Source of the DNA: Oribacterium sp. C9
Lineage (GTDB): Bacteria > Bacillota > Clostridia > Lachnospirales > Lachnospiraceae
Length of the DNA: 64,000 nt
Direction of reading: 5' to 3'
NCBI RefSeq assembly: GCF_002007235.1
Contig: NZ_MUHW01000011.1
Span: forward strand, 1 to 64,000
The notes beneath the pieces were generated by a model. That model saw only the letters and a program-made list of their open reading frames with translations, did no database searches and had not been told where the DNA came from. The first letter of the stretch is position 1, and every line of letters starts with the position of its first letter. A program made the position numbers and the translations under genes. Positions 26,918 through 35,843 of this stretch are shown here, piece by piece.

Positions 26918-28480
26918 ATGATTAATGCAGTTGGTAGAGATATACCTGAGGAAATCTTAAAGGCAACAGGTAAGGAAGTTTTCCAGGGAACTCATCACTT
27001 TGATGGTTTTGAGTATCAGACAGCTTCTCACAAGGTTAAGTGCGTTATCAATTCAAACGGCACAAAGCTTGTTGACAGTATTCATGATGTACTTGTTAAG
27101 TGCGGAATCAAGGATGGTATGACACTTTCATTCCATCATCATTTCCGTAACGGTGATAAGGTTCTTAACATGGTTATGGAAGAAGTTCATAACATGGGTA
27201 TCAAGAACATCACTATCTGTGCTTCTTCACTCGGAAGCCAGAATGACCCTATCGTTTACATGCTTGATGACGGAACCATCACAGAAATCCAGTCATCCGG
27301 TGTTCGTGGACAGATCGGTAAGGCAATCTCAGAGGGCAGACTTCAGGGACTTGCTATCATGCGTTCACACGGTGCACGTTCAAGAGCTATCGAGAGCGGT
27401 GAGACTCATATCGATATCGCATTCATCGGTGCTCCTACAGCTGATGAGTACGGTAACCTTAACGCTAACGGCGGTAAGGCAGATTGCGGTGTTCTTTCAT
27501 ACTCTGCAGCAGATGCTATGTATGCAGACCGCGTAGTTGCTATCACAGATACACTTGTACCTTTCCCAAATCTTCCTGCACAGATCACACAGACATATGT
27601 TGACTATGTAGTTAAGGTTGATGAGATCGGTGATCCTACAAAGATCGCTACAGGTGCTGCAAAGCCTACAACAGACCAGAGAAAGCTTCTCATGGCCAAG
27701 TACTGTACTGATTTCGTTGTAGCTACTCCTTACTTTAAGGAAGGCTTCTCATATCAGACAGGTGTAGGTGGAGCTTCTATAGCTTCAACCAAGTTCCTTG
27801 CTGAGATCATGAGAGAGAAGAACATCCATATGTCTTTCGGCGTTGGTGGTATCGCTAAGCCAATGTGTGATCTTCTTGAGGAGGGGCTTATTAAGACTCT
27901 TGTAGATACACAGGACTTCGATCAGGATGCTATCAAGTCTGTGGCTACAAATCCTAACCATCACTACATCACAGCAAGTGAGTATGCTGATCCGTTTAAC
28001 AAGGGTGCTTATGTTAACAAGCTTGACTTCGTTATCCTCGCTGCTCTTGAGGTTGATACACACTTCAACTGTAACGTAGTAGTAGGTTCTGACGGTGTCA
28101 TCACAGGTGCACAGGGTGGACATCCTGATACAGCTGCAGGTGCTAAGTGTACTATCGTTATCGCACCTATCATGCAGGGAAGAATTCCTACAATCTGCAC
28201 AGATTGTACAACTGTAACAACTCCTGGTGAGGACGTTGACGTTGTTGTTACTGATTACGGTATCGCGATCAATCCTAAGAGAACAGACCTTATCGAGGCT
28301 ACAAAGGATAAGGGACTTCCTCTCAAGACTATCGAGGAGCTTAGAGATATTGCTTACAGTATCACAGGCGAGCCTGAGAAGGTTCAGTTCGGTGACCGTG
28401 TAGTTGGTATCATCGAGGGTCGTGATGGAACTATCATGGACGTTGTTCGTCAGATCAAGAAGTTCGAGTTCAATAACTGA
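26918..28480 (+). CDS. citF: Citrate lyase alpha subunit CitF (citrate:acetyl-ACP transferase)
   Basis: This 520-residue CitF protein swaps the acetyl group on the carrier for citrate, forming citryl-ACP. Family features include GMTLSFHHHFRNGD near the N-terminus, GAPTADEYGN and the C-terminal GEPEKVQFGDRVVG. The length fits the family (about 510-520). It completes the catalytic set citDEF, and a terminator follows before the assembly genes. Confidence 0.96.
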   Translation: MINAVGRDIPEEILKATGKEVFQGTHHFDGFEYQTASHKVKCVINSNGTKLVDSIHDVLVKCGIKDGMTLSFHHHFRNGDKVLNMVMEEVHNMGIKNITICASSLGSQNDPIVYMLDDGTITEIQSSGVRGQIGKAISEGRLQGLAIMRSHGARSRAIESGETHIDIAFIGAPTADEYGNLNANGGKADCGVLSYSAADAMYADRVVAITDTLVPFPNLPAQITQTYVDYVVKVDEIGDPTKIATGAAKPTTDQRKLLMAKYCTDFVVATPYFKEGFSYQTGVGGASIASTKFLAEIMREKNIHMSFGVGGIAKPMCDLLEEGLIKTLVDTQDFDQDAIKSVATNPNHHYITASEYADPFNKGAYVNKLDFVILAALEVDTHFNCNVVVGSDGVITGAQGGHPDTAAGAKCTIVIAPIMQGRIPTICTDCTTVTTPGEDVDVVVTDYGIAINPKRTDLIEATKDKGLPLKTIEELRDIAYSITGEPEKVQFGDRVVGIIEGRDGTIMDVVRQIKKFEFNN

Positions 28481-28508
28481 TAGTTTAGATAAATAATATA
28501 AAGAATAC

Positions 28509-28563
28509 GGCGTTGTGGACGATCAGGGGGATAAGCCACAACGCCTTCTTTTTGCCATAAAAT
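28509..28563 (+). terminator. Terminator between citF and the assembly genes
   Basis: GGCGTTGTGG (28509-28518) pairs perfectly with CCACAACGCC (28546-28555), followed by TTCTTTTT. It probably lowers or ends transcription into the accessory genes. Confidence 0.9.
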
Positions 28564-28688
28564 GGTGTAGAATATATACAATACGGTTTCGTTATCCAAA
28601 AGAAATTTCCGTTCAGGAAAGTACTTTTGAATCATGAGAGCGAAATTATTCTGCAGTGTACATGAAGAAATAAATCAGATGGAGTATT

Positions 28689-29375
28689 ATGACGGAGAAT
28701 TACTATTTTGCCGAGGGACAGCCTTTTTCAGGAAGGGAGCTTGACAGGCTGAAGGCTTTTCTTATGGGAAGAGGTCTTGATTATGACGAAAGGATCACCC
28801 ACACAGTTTGCATAATGGATGAAGATACGGGGGAAATCGCTGCTACAGGGTCACTAAGCGGTATAATTTTAAAATGCGTAGCGGTTTCAGAGAAGCATCA
28901 TGGTCAGGGGCTTTTGAATGAGCTCATGTCTAAGCTCTATGAGATAATGGTCAGCAAAGGAACTTCCCATTTCGTAGGCTTCACCAAACCAAAAAATCTT
29001 CCTATATTTAATCATATGGGTCTTTACCCCATTGTTTCAACGGAACACATCGTTTATCTCGAAAATCGCAAGGATGAATTTTTAAAGTATCTGAACAGGC
29101 TAAGAGAAAAGGCCGACAGGATGATAGATGAAAAGGCATTGGAAAGAAACCACGAGGTGATGGAAAAGATAAGTGATGAGCTTCTGAATGGAGAACTACA
29201 GAAGTGTGCCAATGCAGGCTCTCCGGACACAGATATTTTTCCGGGGTATCTGATACCGGCGCAGGACATACCGGACTATTTTATTAACGATAAAAAAAAT
29301 TCATTGAATTACAGGCAGGAGCTTTTTGACAGCCTTAAAAGAACGATAGCCGAAGCTGTAAAGTCTATGGATTAA
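28689..29375 (+). CDS. GNAT-domain protein related to the N-terminal half of CitC
   Basis: This 228-residue protein aligns by eye with the N-terminal acetyltransferase-like domain of CitC at 33918 (shared pattern IAATGSLSG...LKCVAVSEKHHGQGLLNEL against IATGSCFG...LRCMAVSSDHQGEALMNDI). The nucleotidyltransferase half with the HxGH-like motif is absent. The last 90 residues are charged and helical and are not recognised. It sits between citF and citX, so it may act on citrate lyase or its carrier. It could be an acetyltransferase or a regulator of CitC. No frameshift is visible, so this is not a broken citC. Confidence 0.75.
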   Translation: MTENYYFAEGQPFSGRELDRLKAFLMGRGLDYDERITHTVCIMDEDTGEIAATGSLSGIILKCVAVSEKHHGQGLLNELMSKLYEIMVSKGTSHFVGFTKPKNLPIFNHMGLYPIVSTEHIVYLENRKDEFLKYLNRLREKADRMIDEKALERNHEVMEKISDELLNGELQKCANAGSPDTDIFPGYLIPAQDIPDYFINDKKNSLNYRQELFDSLKRTIAEAVKSMD

Positions 29376-29390
29376 ATCAGAAACAGAGTT

Positions 29391-29939
29391 ATGGAGAAAA
29401 AAATGGAAATGAAGCTTGATTATGAACATGAGGTAACTGTACCGGAGATGCTTGAGGCAAGAGACCACAGAGTCGAGATGCAGAGAGATCTCATAGCTGA
29501 GTTTCATCATCCGGTGATCTGCTTTATGCTGAACATTCCCGGACCGCATAAGGTAGGAGAAGACTTTGAGAAGGCATTCAGATACGGTGTTGAGAGTATA
29601 GATGAGATACTTCATAAGCATAGAATGAAAAAGGATGTTGAGAAGGAAGAAGCCTTCGTCACGGGATATATCTATTATGCTTCTGTTGATGCTGATGCTA
29701 TAGACATTAAAAAAGCCATGTGTGAGATCGAGGAGAGGGACAGAATAGGAAGAATCTTTGATATAGATGTTCTTCGGACAGACGGTTCCAAGGTCAGCCG
29801 TGAAGAGTTCGGCATGGGTCCGAGAAAATGTCTCATGTGTGAGCTGGAAGCACATATCTGTGCGAGAAACAGGACTCATACTGTGAGTTCCATGGTGGAA
29901 GAGATCCATAGAATAATCAAAGAATCATTTGCAGGATAA
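29391..29939 (+). CDS. citX: Holo-citrate lyase synthase CitX
   Basis: This 182-residue protein (178 if ATG 29403 is used, which has GGAG upstream) is the CitX transferase that attaches the phosphoribosyl-dephospho-CoA prosthetic group to CitD. Features are LLxAREHR-like EMLEARDHR near residue 20, FNIPGP-like LNIPGPHK, and the C-terminal RKCLMCELEAHICARNRTH. It precedes citG by 15 bases. Confidence 0.93.
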   Translation: MEKKMEMKLDYEHEVTVPEMLEARDHRVEMQRDLIAEFHHPVICFMLNIPGPHKVGEDFEKAFRYGVESIDEILHKHRMKKDVEKEEAFVTGYIYYASVDADAIDIKKAMCEIEERDRIGRIFDIDVLRTDGSKVSREEFGMGPRKCLMCELEAHICARNRTHTVSSMVEEIHRIIKESFAG

Positions 29940-29954
29940 GAAAAGGTATGGATT

Positions 29955-30968
29955 ATGCGGGATAGAAGCAGGGCGGAATTTCATAGTATAGAAGAGCTTA
30001 AGGAAATAGTTGGATGGAACGTGCGTAATGCTCTGCTTGGAGAAGTGTATGCTACACCGAAGCCGGGACTTGTGGACAGGAGAGACACGGGCTCTCATAA
30101 AGACATGTCCTATGAGACATTTCTTGCGAGTACAGAGGCTATAACTCCGTATATGGTGGAGATGTTCGAAGCGGGGCTTAAGGGCTCAAAAGCAGACAGT
30201 GAAAAAGTATTTCTCGGTATAAGAAAGACGGGAATTGAGGCAGAGAATGCCATGTATGCCGCAACGGGCAATGTCAATACCCATAAGGGCATGATATTTA
30301 CAATGGGGATACTTCTCGCCGCGGCTGGAATAATTGCCGGTGAAAGGCTTGAATGCAATGATACATGTAATAACGGGAGACTTTTCGATATAGGAGAAAT
30401 TCTTGAAACCGGCAGGAACATGTCTTACCGGATACTGGAGAAGGACTTCATAGAAATGGAAAAACGTGAGCCAAAGTCCCATGGTGAAAAGCTCTATCAT
30501 AGGTATGGTGAGAAGGGCATACGCGGTCAGGCTATGGAAGGCTTTCCTATAATAAAAGATATAGGATTGGGTGCCATGAGGACATATCTCGGAATAGTCG
30601 GGGATGAATCTCTCAGAGCAGGTATCTCCGAGAGAGCAACATTGAGAAAAGACCTGATTTACGGTGAAGGGAATATGAGGGATGAGCACTTTGAAAATGC
30701 CGTAAACATTAGCACCCTTATACAGATCATGTCTAAGCTTAACGATACCAATGTTCTCACCAGAAGCTCCTATGAAGATATGGAGTGGCTTAAGTCTGAG
30801 AGCTCTGAAATCGTGAAGATGGGGGCGGCATTCAGCGAAGAAGGGCTTTCTGCTATAGAGGAACTTAATGTAAAATGTATAGAGAAGAATATCAGTCCCG
30901 GAGGGGCAGCCGATATTCTTGCAGTGACCATATTACTTTTAAAGCTAGAGGGGTTGAGCTATGTATGA
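29955..30968 (+). CDS. citG: Triphosphoribosyl-dephospho-CoA synthase CitG
   Basis: This 337-residue CitG-family protein makes the citrate lyase prosthetic-group precursor from ATP and dephospho-CoA. Motifs include LGEVYATPKPGLVDRRDTGSH, TGNVNTHKGMIFTMG and GGAADILAVT. The C-terminus overlaps the next start by 8 bases, so the zinc-ribbon gene behind it is part of the same transcript. Confidence 0.94.
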   Translation: MRDRSRAEFHSIEELKEIVGWNVRNALLGEVYATPKPGLVDRRDTGSHKDMSYETFLASTEAITPYMVEMFEAGLKGSKADSEKVFLGIRKTGIEAENAMYAATGNVNTHKGMIFTMGILLAAAGIIAGERLECNDTCNNGRLFDIGEILETGRNMSYRILEKDFIEMEKREPKSHGEKLYHRYGEKGIRGQAMEGFPIIKDIGLGAMRTYLGIVGDESLRAGISERATLRKDLIYGEGNMRDEHFENAVNISTLIQIMSKLNDTNVLTRSSYEDMEWLKSESSEIVKMGAAFSEEGLSAIEELNVKCIEKNISPGGAADILAVTILLLKLEGLSYV

Positions 30969-32739
30969 GTGTCCGAGCTGCGGCGGAGATCTGAGATTTG
31001 ATATACCGTCACAGATGCTGAGGTGTGAGCATTGTGAAAGCACATTTGACCCGTATTCTGTAGAAAGAGATCAGGATGCGGAAGAGAGAACATTGGAGTT
31101 AAATAAAGATGAGGTGACCGGCAGAGATTCGGGTGAAGCATCGGCAGAAATCACGGAACAGAAGACAGCCGGGGATATGGATCCGCAGGATGCGGGAGAA
31201 AAGAATCGCGGATTGCAGGTGACTATATTCACTTGCAGGAGCTGCGGAGCTGAGATTTCAAGTACAAACCTGAGTGCTGCCGGCTTCTGCAGTTACTGCG
31301 GACAGCCTGCTGTATTTTCTTCGAGAGTCAGCAATGAAAGACGACCGGAGAAGATCATCCCGTTTAAGATAGATAAGTCAACCTGCAAGGAGATGTTCAC
31401 CGCCAGAATGAAGGGAGCTTTGTATGCTCCTAAGGATCTCGCGGATCCGGAGGCTCTTTCGGGATTTGTAGGCATTTACATGCCATACTGGGTGTATGGA
31501 TTCTCTGTTGGACCGCAGGCCGTGATACCTGTGTCCAGAACGAAGACACAGGGAAGATATGAGATAACAGATAAATATAATCTCACCATGGACATCGACG
31601 GAAAGTTCGATGGGATAGCATTTGACGCTTCAAGCTCATTTAATGACCATATAGCTGAGGTTATAGCACCTTATGATGCGAAGGATATGATAGAGTTTAC
31701 CCCATCCTTCCTGTGCGGATTCTATGCAGACGTGCCGGATGTTCCTTCCATCACATACAAGGATGACGCAGAGGTATATGTGCTTAAGCACACCTTTGAA
31801 TCCATAGATAAGGAGTGTAAAAAGAAGGGGTTTGACAGAGACAGCCTCGGAAATGTTTCAAGTGCAGAGGGAATGGTGAACCTTAAATATGAGGGTGAAA
31901 AGGAAGCTATGCTTCCGGTGTGGTTCCTGACCTACAGAAAGGGAGACCGTATATGTTATTCTGTTATGAATGGTGTCACGGGAAAGCTTTCTGCAGATAT
32001 TCCGGTGGACTTTAAAAAGTTTTATATCACTTCCTTCCTCTTATCCATTCCTATATTTATAATGCTGAACATGCAGTTTACGGTTCAGCCGAAAGCTGTA
32101 CTTATATTCTCGCTTATTATGGCTCTTATCACAGGAATACTGTACATGATAGAAATTGATAAGATCGAGAAAAAGGAAGATCCGAGAGAAGACCAGGGTT
32201 ATGTAGCAGCAAGATGCAATGGAGCCTTCAAAAGCGGTGAAAAGGTAAAGGTCAATGCCTACAATGATTTCAAGGATAAGACAGCTGCAAAAAAGGAGTC
32301 TCATTTAGGCGGATGCAGCTCGGTTTTGGGGTATCTGTTCATCGCGTATTGGGGTCTCGAGATAATACTGGGTGCGGCATTCATCATAATGGAGTACTGG
32401 TTCATCATCGTTTCTCTGCTTTTTATCGCTGGAATCATTCTTCTTGTTATCTATATGCTTGATAGTAAAAATGCAGAGAAGGCAAGGGAAAAGGGGAATA
32501 AGAAGGAGGCAAAAAAATACAGCTATAGAGAGATGATGGGCGTTATACTTGGACTTGTAACGGCTGTTGTGGTGCTTATATGGAATCCTGTTGAAGATAT
32601 TATTTTCTATGGAGCCAGCACAGCGGTATTTGCGGGAATAGTATATACCATTACCGGAATCATCCAAAAGTACAATATCCTGTCCACTCATCCGATACCT
32701 GAGTACTTCGATAGGGAAGGAGGTAACATTCATGCTTAA
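30961..32739 (+). CDS. Zinc-ribbon membrane protein of unknown function
   Basis: This 592-residue protein starts with a zinc ribbon (CPSCGG...LRCEHC) and an acidic linker. A second ribbon follows (CRSCGAEI...FCSYCGQP, about 91-115), then a soluble domain, a pair of helices around 357-393, and further helices around 458-505 and 528-580. It resembles the TFIIB-type zinc-ribbon proteins seen in many Lachnospiraceae, with no assigned function. It overlaps citG by 8 bases and the TPM-domain gene by 8 bases, so all are co-translated. Its placement inside citrate lyase assembly genes is unusual. Confidence 0.8.
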   Translation: MYECPSCGGDLRFDIPSQMLRCEHCESTFDPYSVERDQDAEERTLELNKDEVTGRDSGEASAEITEQKTAGDMDPQDAGEKNRGLQVTIFTCRSCGAEISSTNLSAAGFCSYCGQPAVFSSRVSNERRPEKIIPFKIDKSTCKEMFTARMKGALYAPKDLADPEALSGFVGIYMPYWVYGFSVGPQAVIPVSRTKTQGRYEITDKYNLTMDIDGKFDGIAFDASSSFNDHIAEVIAPYDAKDMIEFTPSFLCGFYADVPDVPSITYKDDAEVYVLKHTFESIDKECKKKGFDRDSLGNVSSAEGMVNLKYEGEKEAMLPVWFLTYRKGDRICYSVMNGVTGKLSADIPVDFKKFYITSFLLSIPIFIMLNMQFTVQPKAVLIFSLIMALITGILYMIEIDKIEKKEDPREDQGYVAARCNGAFKSGEKVKVNAYNDFKDKTAAKKESHLGGCSSVLGYLFIAYWGLEIILGAAFIIMEYWFIIVSLLFIAGIILLVIYMLDSKNAEKAREKGNKKEAKKYSYREMMGVILGLVTAVVVLIWNPVEDIIFYGASTAVFAGIVYTITGIIQKYNILSTHPIPEYFDREGGNIHA

Positions 32740-33634
32740 AAAGAAATCAAAGCTTTTCGGGATGTTACTGGCAGACCTTACCATGAAGAATGTCATGAAG
32801 CATTATAAGGCTCACAAGGATGAGATAAGGAACAACAGATTCTCCTCATTCTTGAGAGTGCTGTTTGGTGTGGCTGCAATTGTTTTTCTATGTGCCTCAG
32901 AGAGTTTTGCCTATGAGGTGAAATATACAAATCCATCCACAAATTATGTTGTCTATATAGATGACAGGGCGGATCTCATCACTGATGATGAGGAAGAGAG
33001 TCTCGTGGCGTCCATGAAGGGCATCACGGAATACGGTAATGCGGCTTTTATGACCAGCGAAGAGTCCCACAGTGATTCCACAGCATATTTTACGGAAGGA
33101 AAATATCAGGAGCTTTTTGGCTGGGAAAGCGGTACCATGTTCATGATCGACATGGCTGACAGAGAGATCTTTATACACAGTGACGGTGAAGTGTACGAGC
33201 ACATCACTGATGACAAGGCAGAGACTATTACGGACAATGCCTACAGAGCCGCTGGAAGAGGTGAGTACTATGCCTGTGCGGCGCTTGTATTTGAACAGAT
33301 GCGGAAGGTTCTGGAGGGTGGACGTATAGCCCAGCCCATGAAGTACACCAGTAATGCTGTTCTCGCCATCATTCTGGCTCTCCTTATAAATTACGGTCTT
33401 CTCTCGTTTTCAAGAAGAAAGTATACCAAAGAGATCAGGAGTGACGAGGTTCTGGTACATGCAGTGAACACTTTTGCGCTGGGTGCATGTGTGGAGCATT
33501 TCCTGAGACAGACAAAGAAGTATATACCGCCTTCATCGAGCAGCGGAGGCGGCAGTCATCACAGCAGCGGTGGCGGATATCACAGCAGTGGCGGCGGTGG
33601 ACACCATGGCGGAGGCGGCGGTCACAGATTTTGA
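32732..33634 (+). CDS. TPM-domain membrane protein with His/Gly-rich tail
   Basis: This 300-residue protein has an N-terminal helix (about 42-62), an external TPM-type domain (about 70-195, VYIDDRADLITDDEEESL) and a second helix (about 208-226). A cytoplasmic segment follows, ending in a repetitive Ser/Gly/His tail (residues about 272-300) that could bind metal. TPM proteins of the YgcG/Psb32 type are linked to membrane protein quality control or phosphatase activity. It is coupled to the zinc-ribbon gene by an 8-base overlap and a strong AAGGAGG site. The two probably work together, possibly in membrane stress. A role in citrate lyase is not shown. Confidence 0.78.
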   Translation: MLKKKSKLFGMLLADLTMKNVMKHYKAHKDEIRNNRFSSFLRVLFGVAAIVFLCASESFAYEVKYTNPSTNYVVYIDDRADLITDDEEESLVASMKGITEYGNAAFMTSEESHSDSTAYFTEGKYQELFGWESGTMFMIDMADREIFIHSDGEVYEHITDDKAETITDNAYRAAGRGEYYACAALVFEQMRKVLEGGRIAQPMKYTSNAVLAIILALLINYGLLSFSRRKYTKEIRSDEVLVHAVNTFALGACVEHFLRQTKKYIPPSSSSGGGSHHSSGGGYHSSGGGGHHGGGGGHRF

Positions 33635-33641
33635 GAGTGGA

Positions 33642-33872
33642 GGAGTTTTCCATCAGGAAAACTCCGACCGACAAGGCCCGAGCAAAGCTCGGGTCCCGAA
33701 GGGATCAGGTGAAGGCCTACCCAAGGCCGAACCTGACCGGCGGAGCGCAGCGGGTATGGTCAAGAGAATTATAGTTTTCCATCAGGGAAACTCCGACCGA
33801 CATGGCGTTTTTTCTAAAGGAAAAATCGTTTTGCGAAGCAAAATCCTCGCTGGTTATCAGAACCAGTGAGGA
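33642..33872. repeat. Array of small hairpins between the TPM gene and citC
   Basis: Stems in order: GGAGTTTTCC (33642-33651) with 33656-33665, ATCA loop; GGCCCGAGC (33675-33683) with 33687-33695, AAA loop; an overlapping CCC/GGG stem with GAA loop (33695-33703); TGACC (33734-33738) with GGTCA (33758-33762); AGTTTTCC (33773-33780) with 33785-33792, ATCA loop; TTTTTC (33809-33814) with 33820-33825; GTTTTGC (33828-33834) with 33838-33844, GAA loop; and a 12-bp stem 33844-33855 with 33861-33872. A 33-base direct repeat occurs inside (33645-33677 and 33774-33806). Nothing here codes for protein. Confidence 0.8.
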
Positions 33873-33917
33873 CCACTACGCCCAAGTATCTCATTTAATC
33901 AGAAAAGGAATTTATAT

Positions 33918-35075
33918 ATGGCAGAAGCAAATTACGCAATATCTTCAGTAGGAAAAAGCGACAGATATATGATGGAGCAGGTGGAAAATCTTCTTGAAAG
34001 AGAAGGAATACACCTTGATAAAAATCTGGACTATACAGCAGCAATGCTGGATGATGATTACAATGTCATCGCCACAGGAAGCTGTTTCGGAAATACTCTG
34101 AGATGTATGGCTGTAAGTTCAGATCACCAGGGTGAGGCGCTTATGAATGATATAGTGTCTCATCTTATAGAATATCAGTACAGCAGAGGAAATTATCACC
34201 TCTTCATGTATACCAAGTGTAATACAGCCCTTTTCTTCAACAGTCTCGGCTTCAGAGAAATAGCTAGAATGGAAGAGGCAAATATAGTGTTTATGGAGAA
34301 TAAGAGAACAGGCTTTAAGGACTATCTCGAGAATCTCCGCAAGGAATCTGTAGAGCAGCTTGAAAGTATGGATGGTGAGGCGGCAAAGAGCTATCTAGAA
34401 GCACTTAAGGCTGATGAAAATGCAGTGAGCGAGTGTTCGGCCTCGAATAATATAGAGGGTATAAGGATCGGAGCTGTAGTCATGAACGCCAATCCTTTTA
34501 CATTGGGGCACAGATATCTGGTTGAAAAGGCTATGGAGGGTTGTGATATCCTTCATCTCTTTATGGTGTCAGAGGATGCGAGCCTCGTACCTTTCAGTGT
34601 AAGAAAGAGACTCATAGAGGAAGGAACATCGGATTTCAAAAACATCATATATCATGATTCCGGCTCATACATCATAAGCTCTGCAACATTCCCGGCCTAC
34701 TTTCAGAAAGGTGATAATGCTGTAATCAAGAGTCAGGCTGGTATAGATCTACATGTTTTTGAAGGTATCGCAGGAAAGCTTCACGTAAATGCCCGCTACG
34801 TTGGTGATGAACCGACTTCTCTGGTTACAGGTATCTACAATGATATCATGGCAGAAGCATTGCCAAAGGCAGGAGTAGAGTGCCATATCATTCCGAGAAA
34901 GGAATTCGGAGGAAAGGCTATTTCAGCTTCCACTGTTAGAAAAGCTATTCATGACGGTGATATGGATGCCATAAAGGACCTTGTGCCGGAGTCCACATAC
35001 AGCTTTTTCATAAGTGATGAGGCTAAGTCTGTTGTGGAAAGGATAAAGGCGGAGAGTGATGTTATTCACTACTGA
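33918..35075 (+). CDS. citC: [Citrate (pro-3S)-lyase] ligase CitC
   Basis: This 385-residue protein has an N-terminal GNAT-like domain (about 1-140) and a C-terminal nucleotidyltransferase domain. The latter contains MNANPFTLGHRYLVEKA (HxGH-like) and ends ISASTVRKAIHDGD. CitC activates citrate lyase by acetylating the prosthetic-group thiol of CitD using ATP and acetate. It completes the citrate lyase set, but is separated from citG by two membrane-protein genes and a hairpin array rather than standing at the front of the operon as in enterobacteria. Confidence 0.95.
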   Translation: MAEANYAISSVGKSDRYMMEQVENLLEREGIHLDKNLDYTAAMLDDDYNVIATGSCFGNTLRCMAVSSDHQGEALMNDIVSHLIEYQYSRGNYHLFMYTKCNTALFFNSLGFREIARMEEANIVFMENKRTGFKDYLENLRKESVEQLESMDGEAAKSYLEALKADENAVSECSASNNIEGIRIGAVVMNANPFTLGHRYLVEKAMEGCDILHLFMVSEDASLVPFSVRKRLIEEGTSDFKNIIYHDSGSYIISSATFPAYFQKGDNAVIKSQAGIDLHVFEGIAGKLHVNARYVGDEPTSLVTGIYNDIMAEALPKAGVECHIIPRKEFGGKAISASTVRKAIHDGDMDAIKDLVPESTYSFFISDEAKSVVERIKAESDVIHY

Positions 35076-35086
35076 TTAGAAAAGTC

Positions 35087-35115
35087 TTGCAATAATGATA
35101 CTTATATATTAAAAT
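35087..35115 (+). promoter_or_regulatory. Promoter of efp
   Basis: TTGCAA (35087-35092) and TAAAAT (35110-35115) are 17 bases apart, giving a leader of about 120 bases before efp. Confidence 0.7.
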
Positions 35116-35243
35116 ATGTCAGTATTTTGTGAGCTCGAATGCCGTAGAGGCTTATTATGAAGCCACAAAGCACGATTATTTAATAAAAATTAGATAAAAA
35201 CAGAATAGAAATATTCAGTGGTTTCATTATTTAGGAGGATTTT

Positions 35244-35801
35244 ATGGTATCAGCAGGTGATTTCAGAAACGGTGTCACACTCGAGATCGACGGACAGGTT
35301 GTTCAGATTATTGAGTTCCAGCACGTTAAGCCAGGTAAGGGAGCAGCTTTCGTTAGAACAAAGCTTAAGAACGTTATCAACGGTGGTGTAACAGAGCGTA
35401 CATTCCGTCCAACAGAGAAGTTCCCACCAGCACATATCGACAGACAGGATATGCAGTATCTTTACGATGATGGTGAGATGTACAACTTCATGAACCCTGA
35501 GACATTCGAGCAGATCGCACTTTCACACGATGAGATCGCTGATTCTATGAAGTTCGTTAAGGAGAACGAGACAGTTCGTGTTGATTCATACCAGGGTAAG
35601 GTTTTCGCAGTAGAGCCACCTCTTAAGGTTACTCTTGAGGTTGTTCATACTGAGCCGGGTGTAAAGGGCAACACAGCTACAGGTGCTACAAAGCCTGCAA
35701 CACTTGAGACTGGTGTAGAGATTCAGGTACCTCTTTTCGTAAACATCGGTGACAAGGTTATCGTTTCTACACAGACAGGTCAGTACGAGTCTCGTGGCTA
35801 A
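35244..35801 (+). CDS. efp: Translation elongation factor P
   Basis: This 185-residue protein has the three-barrel EF-P layout: KOW-like N-terminal domain with [14 protein letters not shown], the central OB domain and a C-terminal OB domain ending [17 protein letters not shown]. Lys32 (KPGKG) sits at the tip that may be modified. It helps ribosomes make consecutive prolines. The strongly biased codons indicate high expression. Confidence 0.97.
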   Translation: MVSAGDFRNGVTLEIDGQVVQIIEFQHVKPGKGAAFVRTKLKNVINGGVTERTFRPTEKFPPAHIDRQDMQYLYDDGEMYNFMNPETFEQIALSHDEIADSMKFVKENETVRVDSYQGKVFAVEPPLKVTLEVVHTEPGVKGNTATGATKPATLETGVEIQVPLFVNIGDKVIVSTQTGQYESRG

Positions 35802-35843
35802 TATATCTTGAATAAAGATTTACGGAGAAATCTCCGTTATGAG

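Noticed and set aside
28689-29375. Broken citC pseudogene
   Set aside because: The frame is intact with a proper start site, a distinct C-terminal tail and no trace of a nucleotidyltransferase domain downstream.
33487-33869. Open frames over the hairpin array
   Set aside because: They have no ribosome site and consist of translated palindromes plus the His/Gly-tail coding region in other frames.
33642-33872. CRISPR array
   Set aside because: Hairpins vary in sequence and spacing; there is no constant repeat with regular spacers and no cas gene.
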